A DNA stretch of 64,000 nt from Clarkia xantiana subsp. parviflora (lineage: Eukaryota; Streptophyta; Magnoliopsida; Myrtales; Onagraceae). The stretch covers positions 42,184,774 through 42,248,773 of the forward strand of contig JAPTYO010000001.1 of the NCBI GenBank assembly GCA_036873135.1. The letters run 5' to 3'. This document shows, piece by piece, positions 1 through 12,365 of the stretch (positions are counted from its first letter, which is position 1; each line of letters starts with the position of its first letter). The notes beneath the pieces were generated by a model. The model saw nothing but the letters and a program-made list of their open reading frames with translations, made no database searches and had not been told where the DNA came from. The translations under genes and the position numbers were made by a program.

Positions 1-1311
1 TAATACATGCAATCAAACATGCCCTTAGAGTCATAGATAATTCCATAAATCCATTTTTCCCGAGTTACACAGAAAATCTCCATCCATATTAAGCTTATTC
101 CGCCAATGCATACATATTCACATACATTTTAATGATTTTTTATTTGTTAAAAAACATCCATTTGAATGTATCCAAAAAAAATGTTAGATAAACTTCAACA
201 TAGTCAATCAATCAACTGTAAAGTCTTCAACCAAATGAGTGTTAATTTAGTGGAGGATAACTTTTCTAAGTATAGTTAGTTTAAGCACTCACATAAATTA
301 CCAATCATTGGAAGGGAGAGGCCGTTATACACACTTTCATAGGCAAAATTGGCCGTAAAACATTGACTTGTTAACGGTGGATGAAGAATATCGGAAAGTG
401 AAACGTCACGGCGATTAGATTAACAAATATGTATTTTAACAGTCAATAGAGGAAACATAACGGTCAATGTCAATGAAAAGTTACCGTCGTAGGTAGCACG
501 TTATATCAGTGTGAACCAGTAAATTTAATAATACCGCCATTAATTATTAATAATAATAGAATAAACTCGAGAAGAACATGAAACTCAAAACCTCACGTAA
601 AACAAGAACACACTAGAACAGTATTGCCTTGTCATGTCTTTCCGTTATTTATTTATTTATTTTCCGAGATTACTAAAAAAAAAATCTACTCGTATAGAGC
701 CCGTCCGTAAATAATAAAATATTATTCAGAAATATTAGTTTTTATTCCCAAAATATTAGCGAGTTTAACCTCATAATTATATCTTAATTAAATGGGACTA
801 ATTTATTAAATCACATTACATGTTACTTAATATTCATCATTAAAAGTGACAATTAGTTATATTTATATAGTGTATATTTCTTTAAGTAGGATGTTATAAA
901 AAAAAGTTTGTATCTCTCTTCATATTATTCTCATTATTATTAGTGCATTAATAATAATGAAAATATGAAATTTTTATATAAAAGACCGCAATTGCTTTAT
1001 AAGCATCACAACTTAAAAACATTACCCATTTGCTATTTAGTAATTATAGTTATTTTAGACAAAAAATAAATTAATAAATTGATGAACTTATTATATTTTT
1101 AATATACATTTCCATTCATTTTACAACTTTTTGTTAGATTCAGTAATGTATTTATGAATAGTTTTTTTTAATAAATTAATATGACTTAAAATGTAAGTTT
1201 AAAATATTTTTAAGTTGTGGTTTTTAGAGATCAATCATCTGGGTAGCTGGATTTCAGATAAAAATTACTAATACATTTTGTTTTTAAGTGGATGAGCAGC
1301 TTTTAAGGTAA
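1..1311. other. AT-rich intergenic DNA, no gene seen
   Basis: No open frame with recognisable protein character, RNA gene or clear transposon boundary was found. The stretch from about 300 to 520 is less AT-rich than its surroundings and has several GGCCGT/AACGG words, but no coding pattern goes with them. Confidence 0.6.
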
Positions 1312-1639
1312 GCTAGGTATTTCCCCCGCGCACCGCGCGGGCTCTATATTTTATAGAGTTTTTTTCCGCAATTATGTTACATATTAGTATGTATGATGTG
1401 TTTTTGTTTGTCTTAGCAAATATCATATAAAAAAGAATTAGATATTCATTTAATTGACCGTGCGCAAGAGAAAATGAATATATCTAAAGTAGTTATATGT
1501 GTAATAAAAAAAAATAAATAAATAAGGACCATTACATATAATTTATCAATCAATCAAATTACTTAGTGATGACATAACGTAATTATAGAAGTTTTAGGAG
1601 AGATGTTATTTAAGTTAATATATTATATAGATGGATAGA
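1312..1639 (-). mobile_element. short non-autonomous Helitron-like element
   Basis: Read on the minus strand the element starts TCTATCCATCTATAT at 1639, preceded by A. It ends with a GC-rich hairpin (CCCGCGCGG/TGCGCGGG, 1322-1340), a short A-rich spacer and CCTAGC, followed by T. A start TC, a 3' hairpin about ten bases from the end and insertion between A and T are the marks of Helitrons. The last bases are CTAGC rather than the usual CTRRT, so the call is tentative. It has no coding capacity. Confidence 0.42.
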
Positions 1640-2528
1640 TATCCAATTCTATAAAAGCTGGGATTAATGGCAAATATTGTATTGCCAATAACTAGAAGTG
1701 CAATTTGGGCAACATTAATAAAGCAATACATAAATACAATTAATTTAAATAAATCAGTCACATTAGTGATAGTTCAATTTCTCCTCTCACAATTAATATT
1801 GCAACTGCAAACCAATGTTTTAATACAGTGGAAATATGAACCTTGCAACTTTTCCTTCTATACTACAATCTTGTTGCATATCAACTAAGGGGTCTTTTGG
1901 TAGTATAAGATACATTTTCTAATAAAATTAATTATTTAATAAAAAAATGATTAAGAAAATATTTTTTTTCCTACTTATGAAGTTGAATTGATCAACATCA
2001 ACAATCTTTATCTTAATTTAGGGTTTGTCGACAGTTACTTCATATTATTAAAAGGTTGCCTCGACTTTTTGAATCAATAAAAGTGTTTAAAACACTTTTA
2101 CACTTTTAGGATTAATCTATCTATCTATGCTAAATGGAGATTTAAAATTTTCAATAACACGATTTGCAAATTACAAGGACCTCTACTTAGTCAGGTCGAA
2201 ATTGTGACTTTTAGAAGATACAGGGTGCATACTGAACCATTTTAAAAGTATAGAGTACAATCAAAACAATGTAAGTACCTTTTTGTTTGCCGAAAGAATA
2301 ACAGAAGTACTCTTTGACTTGAAGTAATGTCTCACCAAACAAATTTTTTTTAATAAAAAAAATCAAAAATAAAAAGAATAAAAGCAATTTGCAAGCCAGA
2401 TCCAGAAATAAAAACAAGACCAACTGACCAAGAGACAGCTCATAACGTTAGAATCTCTCTGTCCATACTCCATCTCTCTGTAAAAACATTTAACCTTGAT
2501 TAATGTTTTTTTATTATGGTTTCTAGGC
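1640..2528. other. intergenic DNA, no gene seen
   Basis: AT-rich sequence with short spurious frames only. The frames at 1667-1888 and 2211-2560 have low-complexity, biased translations and no recognisable domain. Confidence 0.55.
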
Positions 2529-3290
2529 AGCGTTTGGTATGTCATAACTGGCAGCAGCATAATATTAGGGGTTATTAATTACAAAATTTTAATTCAGCCA
2601 AAAAAATACAAAAATTTTAATCACTCGACAAATTAGTAGCTTAAGTTTTTTTTAGATAAATTGTCAATTTAAATTTCGCTTATGAATAGATTGCTAACTC
2701 ATTTAAATATTTCTTATACAATCATAATAGAATTGATCACGAGGCTACAAGTGTTTAAAGAAAATCAAAACAAACATAAAATTACGAAATTGACACTATT
2801 AATATAATTTTTTCATCATCACCCACATAAATTTTATTACAAAATTCAATCATAACTTGAAAAATATTCCAAAAATTGTCTTTTTAGGAAGACAAATTCA
2901 TTATTTTAGATTTGCTTTTTGATTTTTCGTTACGTATTCACGTGCAAATTAACCATAATATTTTTTGTATTTATCATTTTATTCACAAATAAAATATATG
3001 CTAAGAAATTATCTAAAAAACTTCAGTTAACAACTTTTAAGAGTGCTCAAACATCGGTTAACATTTAACACTTTAGTAATTAACCTTAATTTTAAATTAT
3101 ATCATGGCTAATGATTTATCAAAGTGCTTAACCTCCGATTATTTTTAACTTAGATTAGATTTCGGCTAACCCAAATTATTATTATTATTTAATTTGATTA
3201 CTTTTTTTTTTATGGACAGATAAAAAAATGGATCACTGAAGCCAAAATATTCTGTATAGTAGCATAGCACATTTTCATATACCAAACGCT
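2529..3290. mobile_element. possible terminal-inverted-repeat element
   Basis: The 12-base word AGCGTTTGGTAT at 2529-2540 is matched by its exact reverse complement at 3279-3290. 'GCGTTTGGTAT' type ends are common among plant miniature inverted-repeat elements. I see no convincing target-site duplication, and similarity between the arms fades quickly inside the ends, so the superfamily is undetermined. It would lie just upstream of the cellulose synthase leader. Confidence 0.38.
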
Positions 3291-3695
3291 CCCCAAGGTT
3301 TTTATTAATTTAATTTCGTCAAACCACCCTCAAACTCAATCTCTCACAGTTAGTCACAGAATAACCTCATCTCCTACGCAGAAACCTTCAACTCTCCTCT
3401 CATGGAGGCATAGGGTCCAGCTCTCCTCTCCAGCGCCACCACCACTACATTGTGTGGACCCACCACCATCTCACTGTCTTTAATCCCCCCCTTTCTCTCT
3501 CTACAGACACACAGAGATTCACTCCACAGAAATATCTCCCCCCTTTATTTCTCCTCTCATTTCCTCTCCTTCATCGGAAACACTCTCTTCTGATCAGAAT
3601 CGTCGGTCGGAGAATCCGCTTCGTTTTTCGCCAGATCGATGCTAATCTGTTGCTAAACCGCCCAATACGGTGCCGTTCTTTGACTACGGGGGACA
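3291..3695 (+). promoter_or_regulatory. promoter-proximal region and CT-rich 5' leader of the cellulose synthase gene
   Basis: The AT-rich upstream DNA changes near 3320 to a pyrimidine-rich tract (many CTCTC, TTTCTC and CCTCTCC runs) reaching to about 3600. This is typical of plant 5' untranslated leaders. The start codon at 3696 follows GGGGACA. I cannot place the transcription start; the tract from about 3330 onward is probably transcribed. Confidence 0.6.
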
Positions 3696-6600
3696 ATGAA
3701 CACTGGGGGGCGGCTCGTCGCTGGCTCTCACAACCGGAATGAGTTTGTTCTCATCAATGCTGAAGAGAGCTCTCGGGTAAATTAAGGAACCCAGATTTCA
3801 GGCAGTATCTGCTTTTTTCATTTTTCCGATGTTTATTGTTTTCTGGGAAATTAGTGTCGGCAGGACGAGTTTTCGGATTTATTTTCACTTTAGGAATGGA
3901 ATTTAATACTTTGGTGAACATTGATTACGTTTTAGGACTTCAATTTTATGGTATTTACGGATTTTAGATGAATTGATGTAAAATCATGTCATGGAGATTT
4001 GATTTAGGTTTTGGCTTTGACCTTAAAGTTCATCTGTAATTAGATTTGCAGTTTTGCTGTTTAAGGATTAGTTGGATTTGTTTTAATGGAAGGCTTGATT
4101 TTTAGCAACTTTTTGCAGTAAAACAGATGAAATTTCTAACATTACTGTCAACAATTTTGCTCACTGATAGTAATTTTAAGACTATATTGACTATTTTCGA
4201 TTGATTCTTGTTGGAGAACTTAGATACAGATGTTGGTTTATTTACTATTATTGGTAGATCAGGGTTTTGATTGGATTCTGGGTTCTCCATACACTCATCA
4301 GTAAAGAATATGCATATCACTGATTTTGTTACAAAATTTTAGGACTAACTGTATCATTTTTTATCCCAGATCAAATCGGTGCAAGAATTAAGCGGACAAC
4401 TATGCCAGATATGTGGGGATGAAGTTGAGATTTCCGACAATGGAGAGTCGTTTGTTGCCTGCAACGAATGTGCTTTTCCGGTGTGCAGACCTTGCTATGA
4501 GTATGAGAGAAGAGAGGGGAATCAAGCTTGCCCTCATTGTAAAACTCGATATAAGCGTCTCAAAGGTAATTGTTTAAAAAAAAAATCATATTTCTTCTGA
4601 TTTTGGTAGATCGATGTTCATTTACGTGTGATTCTTATTTCCAGGTAGCCCGAGAGTTCCTGGTGATGAGGAAGAAGATGACATTGATGATTTGGAGCAC
4701 GAGTTTGATAACTTCAATCACTTGGGTGCCAATGGAGTTGGAGATTACGGGCGTGGTCTCCACTCAAATGGATCCGGAATCTCAGAACACGAATCATCTC
4801 CAGTCAATCAAATCCCTCTGTTGACTTACCGTGATGAGGTCCGCCCAAAAATCATAGCTTTTTAGCATTTCTTATCCACATTTTGGATTCCTAACATATA
4901 TGTCTTTTTTTTTTCAGGACATTGACATATCTCCTGATCATCATGCTCTTATGCTCCCTCCATCAAGTCATGGATCAAGAAGTCATCAGATTTATACTGA
5001 TCCTTCAGTTCCTCGTAAGTCATTTCTTAAAAATCTTTTTTTTTTTTTTATTTTTTTTTTTATTTGTGTTTATATTTATGAATTGATTTTATAATGACAG
5101 TCCAACCTCGACCAATGGCGCCTCAAAAGGATATTTCGGTGTATGGATATGGGAGTGTGGCATGGAAAGAAAAAATGGAAGACTGGAAGAAGAAGCAAGG
5201 TGATAAACTCCTGATGGTGAAGCATCAAGGGAGTTCCGATGGTGGAAACGATGGTGATGATCACGATGATCCTGATTTTCCAATGTGGGTTTTCTTTTTT
5301 ATGATCATTTTTTGTTGTAAAAATGAAACTAATCTTCTTGACTTGATAAAGTAACGATGTTTCTTTATCAGGATGGATGAAGGAAGGCAGCCGTTGTCGA
5401 GGAAATTACCCATTCCTTCAAGCAGGATAAATCCATACCGAATGCTCATTATTCTTCGTATGGCCATTGTTGGTCTCTTTTTTCACTATAGAATTCTCCA
5501 CCCGGTAAATGATGCATATGGCTTGTGGTTGACATCGGTTATCTGTGAGATATGGTTTGCTGTGTCTTGGATTTTGGATCAGTTCCCTAAATGGTACCCG
5601 ATCGAAAGAGAAACTTACCTTGATCGGCTTTCTCTCCGGTATGTAAAAATTGATTTCAACCTCGGACAACCTTAACTCATGTTGGGTTTACTAATAGACA
5701 ACCTTTGACAAAATGCAGATATGAGAGACCTGGAAAACAATCTGAACTAGCTGGAATAGATGTTTTTGTCAGTACAGTGGATCCGATGAAGGAACCACCT
5801 TTGATTACTGCAAACACGGTCCTTTCCATACTCGCAGTGGATTATCCTGTCGAGAAAGTTGCGTGCTATGTCTCAGATGATGGTGCTGCAATGCTTACCT
5901 TTGAAGCTATGTCCGAGACTTCGCAATTTGCCAAAAAGTGGGTCCCTTTCTGCAAGAAGCACAAGATCGAACCCCGAGCTCCCGAATGGTATTTCTCTCA
6001 GAAAATTGATTATCTCAAGGATAAATGCCGGGCAGATTTCGTCAAGGACAGACGTAGAATCAAGGTCTTTTTTTTTTTAATTTATTTTCTCCAGTTTTTG
6101 TAATATTTTACATTATTCTAACAAAAAAAGGTTTTGATTTTTTGTTCAGAGAGATTATGAGGAGTTCAAAGTTAGAATAAATGGGTTGGTTGCTGAAGCT
6201 CAGAAGGTTCCTGAGGATGGTTGGACAATGCAAGACGGGACTCCATGGCCGGGAAACAATGTTCGGGATCATCCCGGCATGATTCAGGTTCTTCAAAATT
6301 CCTTTGCCAATTAATTTCAATCATCAATAGAAAAATTAAAGGGTTTGGCTAAAATGAAGTCGACTGTAATTCAAGTTGATATCTCAGTCATTAGATAATG
6401 AGAGAGAAAGCATCAAATTTTAGGATGATGCAAGTCTTCTAAGAATTAAAATTACGAGGTCTTCTAAGATTGGTTCATTTGATTTTAATTTTTTTTTCTT
6501 ATTGGTGATGCAGGTCTTCAGTCGCCATGAAGAAGTCTATCGTGATAGTGATGGCGGTGAATTCAGTTTACCTCGCTTGGTTTATGTATCGCGTGAGAAA

Positions 6601-9304
6601 AGACCGGGTTTTGATCACCACAAAAAAGCCGGGGCCATGAATGCTCTGGTAAGTCCTCTTTTTTTTTTTGTTGAATATTAGACAGACAAACAGCTAATTA
6701 CATCTTGTTCTGTAATTGTAGATTCGTGTTTCAGCTGTCTTATCCAATGCTCCTTATATCTTGAACGTCGACTGTGATCACTACATAAACAACAGCAAGG
6801 CGATGCGAGAGTCCATGTGTTTCATGATGGACCCCACCTCGGGGAAGAAAATCTGCTACGTTCAGTTCCCTCAGAGGTTCGATGGTATTGATCGTCACGA
6901 TCGGTACTCTAATCGCAACGTTGTCTTCTTTGATGTAAGCATTTCTCGTCTTTCTACAAAGTTAAGGTATTTCTTCAAACAAGACAAGTACTGAGAGATG
7001 TTTTTCTGCTGTCTGTTTTTCCAACAGATCAACATGAAAGGGTTAGATGGTATTCAAGGACCAATTTATGTCGGGACAGGGTGTGTGTTCAGAAGGCAAG
7101 CCCTTTATGGATACGATGCTCCTAAAAAGAAGAAGAAACCGAGTCGAACATGCAACTGCTTGCCGAAATGGTTTTGCTGTTCGTGCTTTGGATCGAGAAA
7201 GAATAAGAAGATCAAGAAGGAGAATAGCACTAAAACAAAGACAAAGGAAAGCTCAAAGCAGATATATGCCCTTGAGAACATCGAAGAGGGTGTGAAGGGT
7301 AAGTGCGTAAATTTATTACAGTTATTTATATGCCACCAATATAAAGAGCCTTGAATATTAGAAGAAAAACACATAATCTTAACAATTTTAGGTGAATACC
7401 AAAAATTGTTTCTGTTATTTTGGCATTGAGTGCGTAAATTTATTACATTTATACGCCACCAATATAAAGAGCCTTGAATACTAGAAGAAAAGCACCTAAT
7501 CCTAACAAGATTAAGTGAATAAAAAAATTGTTTCTGTTATTTTGGCCTTACAAATTGAAGTATCTGAGAAAATACAATTCGCGTCTTATGCAGATGTAAA
7601 CAAGGAGAAGACACCAGTGATGTCTCAAGAGAAGTTGGAGAAGAAATTCGGAACATCGCCGGTTTTCATAGCTTCGGCTCTATTGGAGAACGGCGGAGTT
7701 CCGATTGGCACAAGCGCCACATCACTTCTAAGTGAAGCTATCCAAGTCATTAGTTGCGGTTACGAAGATAAGACCGAATGGGGCAAAGAGGTTTGTCTTT
7801 TTAAAAAGTTTTACTCTATAAATAATAAAAATCCATTTTTTTAAAGATTCATTAACAAAATTTATGTTTTTAAATCAGGTTGGGTGGATTTACGGGTCTG
7901 TTACGGAGGATATTCTGACGGGATTCAAAATGCACTGCCACGGGTGGCGGTCGGTTTATTGCATACCGAAGCGGCCTGCTTTTAAAGGGTCTGCTCCCAT
8001 CAATCTTTCTGATCGTCTGCATCAGGTTCTACGGTGGGCCCTCGGGTCAGTTGAGATTTTCTTGAGCAGGCATTGTCCGATATGGTATGGCTATGGAGGC
8101 GGTCTGAAGTGGTTGGAGCGGTTCTCCTATATCAACTCCGTGGTTTATCCGTGGACCTCGCTTCCACTGCTCGTGTATTGTACACTTCCTGCCATTTGCC
8201 TTCTCACCGGCGAATTCATCGTTCCCGAGGTAATTCTAGTGTTTCGATTCGTTAAATACCGTAAAACTACGTAAATGGTTGATTATGCCTGTTTAGTTTT
8301 GCATACACAACTTAGTATACAAATCCAAATATATGCAATAATGCATTAAGTTAAGTTTAGCTTTGTTATTCATAGTGTCCCTCCTCGAGAGATTCGGATT
8401 TGTACTTTTAAAGACATGATTTGGATATGTGAACCTCGTCTGATTAGGATAGTTTGTCCTTAGTTAGATTCTCTAGTTGTTGTGATCATCTTGTCCGACA
8501 CACGACATGTTTCTAGTTGTTGTAATTTCATTTTTCTACTAAAAAAGAATGGACTACTTACCGCCTTCATTCCATGGCTTTAATTTGAGCTGCGGATCCT
8601 AACATGGAGACAGAAATGCCCGTATTAATAGCGGGTCTGATTCCAACATTGAATAGATCGGCCGATTTTTCGTGAATTCTGGCATGAATTATATGAATCT
8701 AAATTTCTTCTTCTCTTTACAGATCAGCAACTACGCGAGTATCGTCTTCATGGCGCTCTTCATATCGATTGCTGCCACAGGCATCCTCGAGATGCAGTGG
8801 GGAGGAGTCGGGATCGACGACTGGTGGAGAAACGAGCAGTTTTGGGTGATCGGAGGTGTTTCTTCCCACCTCTTCGCCTTATTCCAAGGTCTCCTCAAAG
8901 TCCTCGCCGGAGTTGACACCAACTTCACGGTCACCTCAAAGGCGGCCGATGATGGTGCATTTTCCGAGCTCTACCTCTTCAAATGGACTTCCCTCTTGAT
9001 ACCCCCGATGACTTTGCTCATAATGAACGTCATTGGAGTCGTGGTCGGGATCTCCGACGCGATTAACAACGGGTACGACTCGTGGGGCCCGCTTTTCGGT
9101 CGGTTGTTCTTCGCCTTCTGGGTGATCGTCCATTTATACCCCTTCCTCAAGGGTTGTCTCGGGAAACAAAACAAAATGCCGACGATTATTCTCGTGTGGT
9201 CGATTCTTCTCGCCTCCATATTGACGCTCTTGTGGGTCCGGGTCAACCCGTTCGTGTCGAGGGATGGACCGGTGCTCGAAGTTTGTGGGTTGAACTGCGA
9301 TTAA
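3696..9304 (+). CDS. CESA6: cellulose synthase A catalytic subunit, CESA6 type
   Basis: Plasma-membrane glycosyltransferase family 2 enzyme that makes beta-1,4-glucan from UDP-glucose as part of the cellulose synthase rosette. Fourteen exons: 3696-3776, 4370-4565, 4645-4838, 4918-5014, 5101-5284, 5372-5638, 5719-6064, 6150-6287, 6514-6648, 6722-6934, 7028-7298, 7594-7790, 7879-8229, 8723-9304. All junctions are GT-AG and the frame is kept throughout, giving 1083 residues, the usual length. The N-terminus [17 protein letters not shown] is typical of the CESA6 group. A RING-type zinc finger has cysteines at 39, 42, 58, 61, 66, 69, 81 and 84. Two membrane helices lie near 270-325. Catalytic motifs are DDG 393-395, DCD 563-565, TED 782-784 and QVLRW 822-826. 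About six further helices follow in the last two exons. Within the family CESA6/CESA2/CESA5/CESA9 cannot be separated by eye; a primary-wall role is inferred from clade. Confidence 0.96.
7302..7551 (+). repeat. tandem duplication inside cellulose synthase intron 11
   Basis: Two head-to-tail copies of a roughly 125-base segment, 7302-7428 and 7429-7551. Both begin AGTGCGTAAATTTATTACA and contain CCACCAATATAAAGAGCC. They differ by small substitutions and short gaps. The duplication lies between exon 11 (ends 7298) and exon 12 (starts 7594). It duplicates the start of the intron but not its GT donor context, so splicing should be unaffected. Confidence 0.85.
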
Positions 9305-10517
9305 GTAAGAATCTTCGATTTCTTGGACACCAAGTAAAGTCTCAAAGGTAATGATGGTACAAGGAAATTTTAAGTCTTTTCGTTTTGATTGATGATGCCT
9401 TGCTTCCGAAGTAACACACGGTGGGAATAAAAGAGGAAATTTTGAAGCAAAACCTTTGTATGATGGGTGGTGGTGGTGTTGTGTATGTAGATACGAAAAA
9501 CCAAGGAGAGGGTTTGTTTGGGGGGTTTGACACATTGTCACGTTTTTACAGGGACTTTTCCGTAAATTCTTTTATTAAATTTTCAAGTTGGGGTTTAGGG
9601 TTTTTTTTAGGGATAATATATTCTTGTGTATTAGTATTACTACTACTTCTATTTGGGGGATGGTTCATAATGAAGTTATCCCCCTTGTTCAAAACTTGAA
9701 TACTTTTGGTAATGTGTCTGTAACATACTTTGGATTGGGATCTTCTCCAGTTGATTGTTAATGTGTTTTGATTCTGGCAATATTGTCTTTTTTTTTTTTT
9801 TTTTAGGTTTCATGCCAGTTGTCTTAAAGTCTACCATCAATGGCACTATTATAGCATGTTTTCTCCACACATCTAATAATTTGTAGCTGCATCTAGTCAG
9901 CCCGGAAGAAGTAATCATAAGTAGCATAATATTATATGAGTGGTTCAGCGTTTAATCAATTAATTAGAGATTAATTGTTTAAATCCAGCTAGTAATCATG
10001 AGAATGCCCTTTACGAGCTGACAAGGTACGAGTGAAGATTAGTTTAGGCGTAGAGTAAGCATGATACAGATGTTATTCGAATGTGGGTTACAAATGTTGC
10101 TCGAGGGTGGGTAGTTTAGTAGTCTTTTGTTTTTTTAGTAAAAGATTGCTTTTACAATTTCGGGTCGGAGGAGTTAAATGTTAAAACCCTCCCAAAATGG
10201 GGAATTCGATCACGGGTCACCCGTGTAAACACAATTCGTTTTACCAGATAATCTAACTAAACTTGGGTATTGACTCATTCAAGTCAATCCAGTAGAGGCT
10301 TTATTTGAGCCCTACTAGGAGGTGCATTAATCTTGAATAATGAGGACCATACCAGTGACCCCTTTGTTAAGTCCTAAACAAGCTACAACCATTTGGGTTC
10401 AAACCGAGTGTTAACTGATTGGGGGAATTGAGCCTTAATTAGGGTTCATCTTCATAGGTTTGGGTGGTGACACAGTCAGACCTCGATTGTGTTGAGGCTT
10501 TAAAATACTATAAATAT
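9305..10517. other. 3' untranslated region of the cellulose synthase gene and intergenic DNA
   Basis: The first 450 or so bases after the stop are probably the 3' untranslated region (T-rich, with a long T run at 9788-9805). The rest, including the less AT-rich stretch 10150-10500, has no convincing frame, RNA or element boundary. The 92-codon frame at 9421-9699 lies in the untranslated region and has no domain. Confidence 0.55.
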
Positions 10518-11076
10518 TAGGGGTAAGCAAATTACCCAGTTGGAACCGGAACCGGACCGGAACCGGTCATTTGGTAGGTTCTGGGTAGATGTAAATGGTT
10601 CTGGTACGGTTCTGGGATTAAATTTCAAGAACCGGTATTTTCGGTTCCGGTTCCGGGATAAGTTTTCGGGTACCCAAATACCCGGAACCGGAACCGTTAT
10701 ATATATATATATAAATTAAAAAAAACACTAAACATTTAACAAATTTAAAATTGGTTTGTGGAAAATGTTATAATTATTTTTATGATTCAGTTGGTATAAC
10801 ATAAATTTCAGTTTCAATTGGCTACCGAGAACCCGGTTCCAACTGGGTATTCAGAACCCGGTTCCAACTAGTACCTAAAATTATATTCTTTAGTTTGAAA
10901 ATTTGTAACCGGTTCCTTAACGGGTACCCGGAACCGATTGGCTCTTAACGGTTCTGGTACGGTTCCGGTTCCTAAATGCTCTGGTACGGTTCTGGGTAAT
11001 AAAGTTAGGAACTGTTAGTATTGGTCTGGTTCTGGGATACCCTAAAAGTACTGGGTACCCGGAACGCTCACCCCTA
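10518..11076. mobile_element. non-autonomous hAT-type element with ACCGG subterminal words
   Basis: The element is 559 bases. It begins TAGGGGTAAGC and ends GCTCACCCCTA, inverted copies of each other. It is flanked by a perfect 8-base target duplication ATAAATAT (10510-10517 and 11077-11084), the hAT hallmark. Both sub-ends are packed with GGAACCGG/CCGGTTCC words. The centre is AT-rich and non-coding. Confidence 0.93.
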
Positions 11077-11350
11077 ATAAATATAGTAATTGTGAAACAT
11101 GGTAGAAAGGTGTAAGTAAAAGCTAGGAAGCACCTATTTATATTTGGATGATAATCAAATCACTACTTTAATTTAAGTTCAGATAGCCAATTAAAAAAAA
11201 TTAAAGTTTGAATAACTATTTATAATTGATTTAAAGTTTAGATAACAATTTAGTTATTATCTCGTGATGGTCTCTTCTAAATCCAACGAAATGTAATGTT
11301 ATTGTCTCGTGATAGTCCTTTTAATAGTATTATACAATTATACTCTCAAA

Positions 11351-12106
11351 GCATCCACAATGGTATTACGTAAATGTTACGTAAATGTGGGTCCTACATG
11401 TTTATTTAAGTAAAGCAACAAAAATTCTTTACAGTGGTTTTACATAGCTTTCCTTAAAGATGGGACCCACAGTTAAATTTATGTTTTTACATAAAGTATT
11501 ACTTAAATATAAGGAAAGCACTACGTTGACACATCATCACATAAATTATTATTTTTATAAAGCACAACGCTCTATTTTACCCGAATGTTTGCCCGTATGG
11601 TTTTGATTTAATCGTTGGGTTCGAGATGTATTATTGGTTTTGATTCTGCAGAAAATAATGTTGAACATTCATATATTTTTTTTCTTTCAAATTTCTGACA
11701 AATTGTCTCTACATAACAAGTTGTCAAAACATTAATGCTGCGATGGTAAACAATTCCAAATGACCATTTTCATGTAAAGAACTATGAGATTCCGTGGCAA
11801 AGAAAACTATACAATTCATGTACAATAGGAAATCTGTGTTTTTAGACAACTGCCGAATAGAAAACTTTTGTTTTAGACAACTACATAAGTAATAAACGAC
11901 TATTATGAAAGCAATCATAATTAATTTTTAAGTTGATGGTTAAGATTTTTAATAATAATAAAAGTTTAAGTAAAATAGTTAAGTAAAATCATTGCAGACC
12001 TAATATTACATTAACATTACTTAAAATTATGTATTCCTTAAAGTATACATAAATATCTTACGTAGAACATTTATGTGATAGAAAATACGTAATACCATTG
12101 TGTATG
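11351..12106. mobile_element. terminal-inverted-repeat element, superfamily uncertain
   Basis: The left end GCATCCACAATGGTATTACGT is matched in inverted orientation by ACGTAATACCATTGTGTATGC at 12086-12106. Inside the ends both arms carry TACGTAA and ACATAAAT words. The flanks TCTCAAA (left) and TCTCATA (right) may be a decayed duplication. The interior, including a 64-codon frame on the minus strand at 11724-11918, shows no transposase. Confidence 0.7.
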
Positions 12107-12290
12107 CTCTCATAAGCATAACTTAAATGTAATGTAATAGAAACTAAAATTTTAATACCTTTTACATAGATGTATCTATCTCTCTAGAGAAAATAGTCTC
12201 CGTACGGGATCCAATCTTTTCCCTTCTCAGCATTTTCATCTTATTTAGGAGGAATTATTGTGTAGCACCGAGCTACCATCTGGTGGTTCG

Positions 12291-12360
12291 ATCCCCTCAC
12301 ATAAGAGGGTGAGGATGGGACCTAATACTGGGTCCCACTCTCATCTCTTGTGAGGGGGAT
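12291..12360. repeat. near-perfect hairpin
   Basis: The arm 12291-12322 (ATCCCCTCACATAAG to TGGGACC) pairs with 12331-12360 (GGTCCCACTC to TGAGGGGGAT) around an 8-base loop. The left arm is preceded by GGTTCGATCC, which matches the tRNA box B pattern. No box A at the right distance was seen, so I do not call a SINE. Confidence 0.7.
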
Positions 12361-12365
12361 TAGTC

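Noticed and set aside
9421..9699. 92-codon plus-strand frame after the cellulose synthase stop
   Set aside because: It lies in the probable 3' untranslated region, starts with GTG and has a glycine/leucine-rich low-complexity translation.
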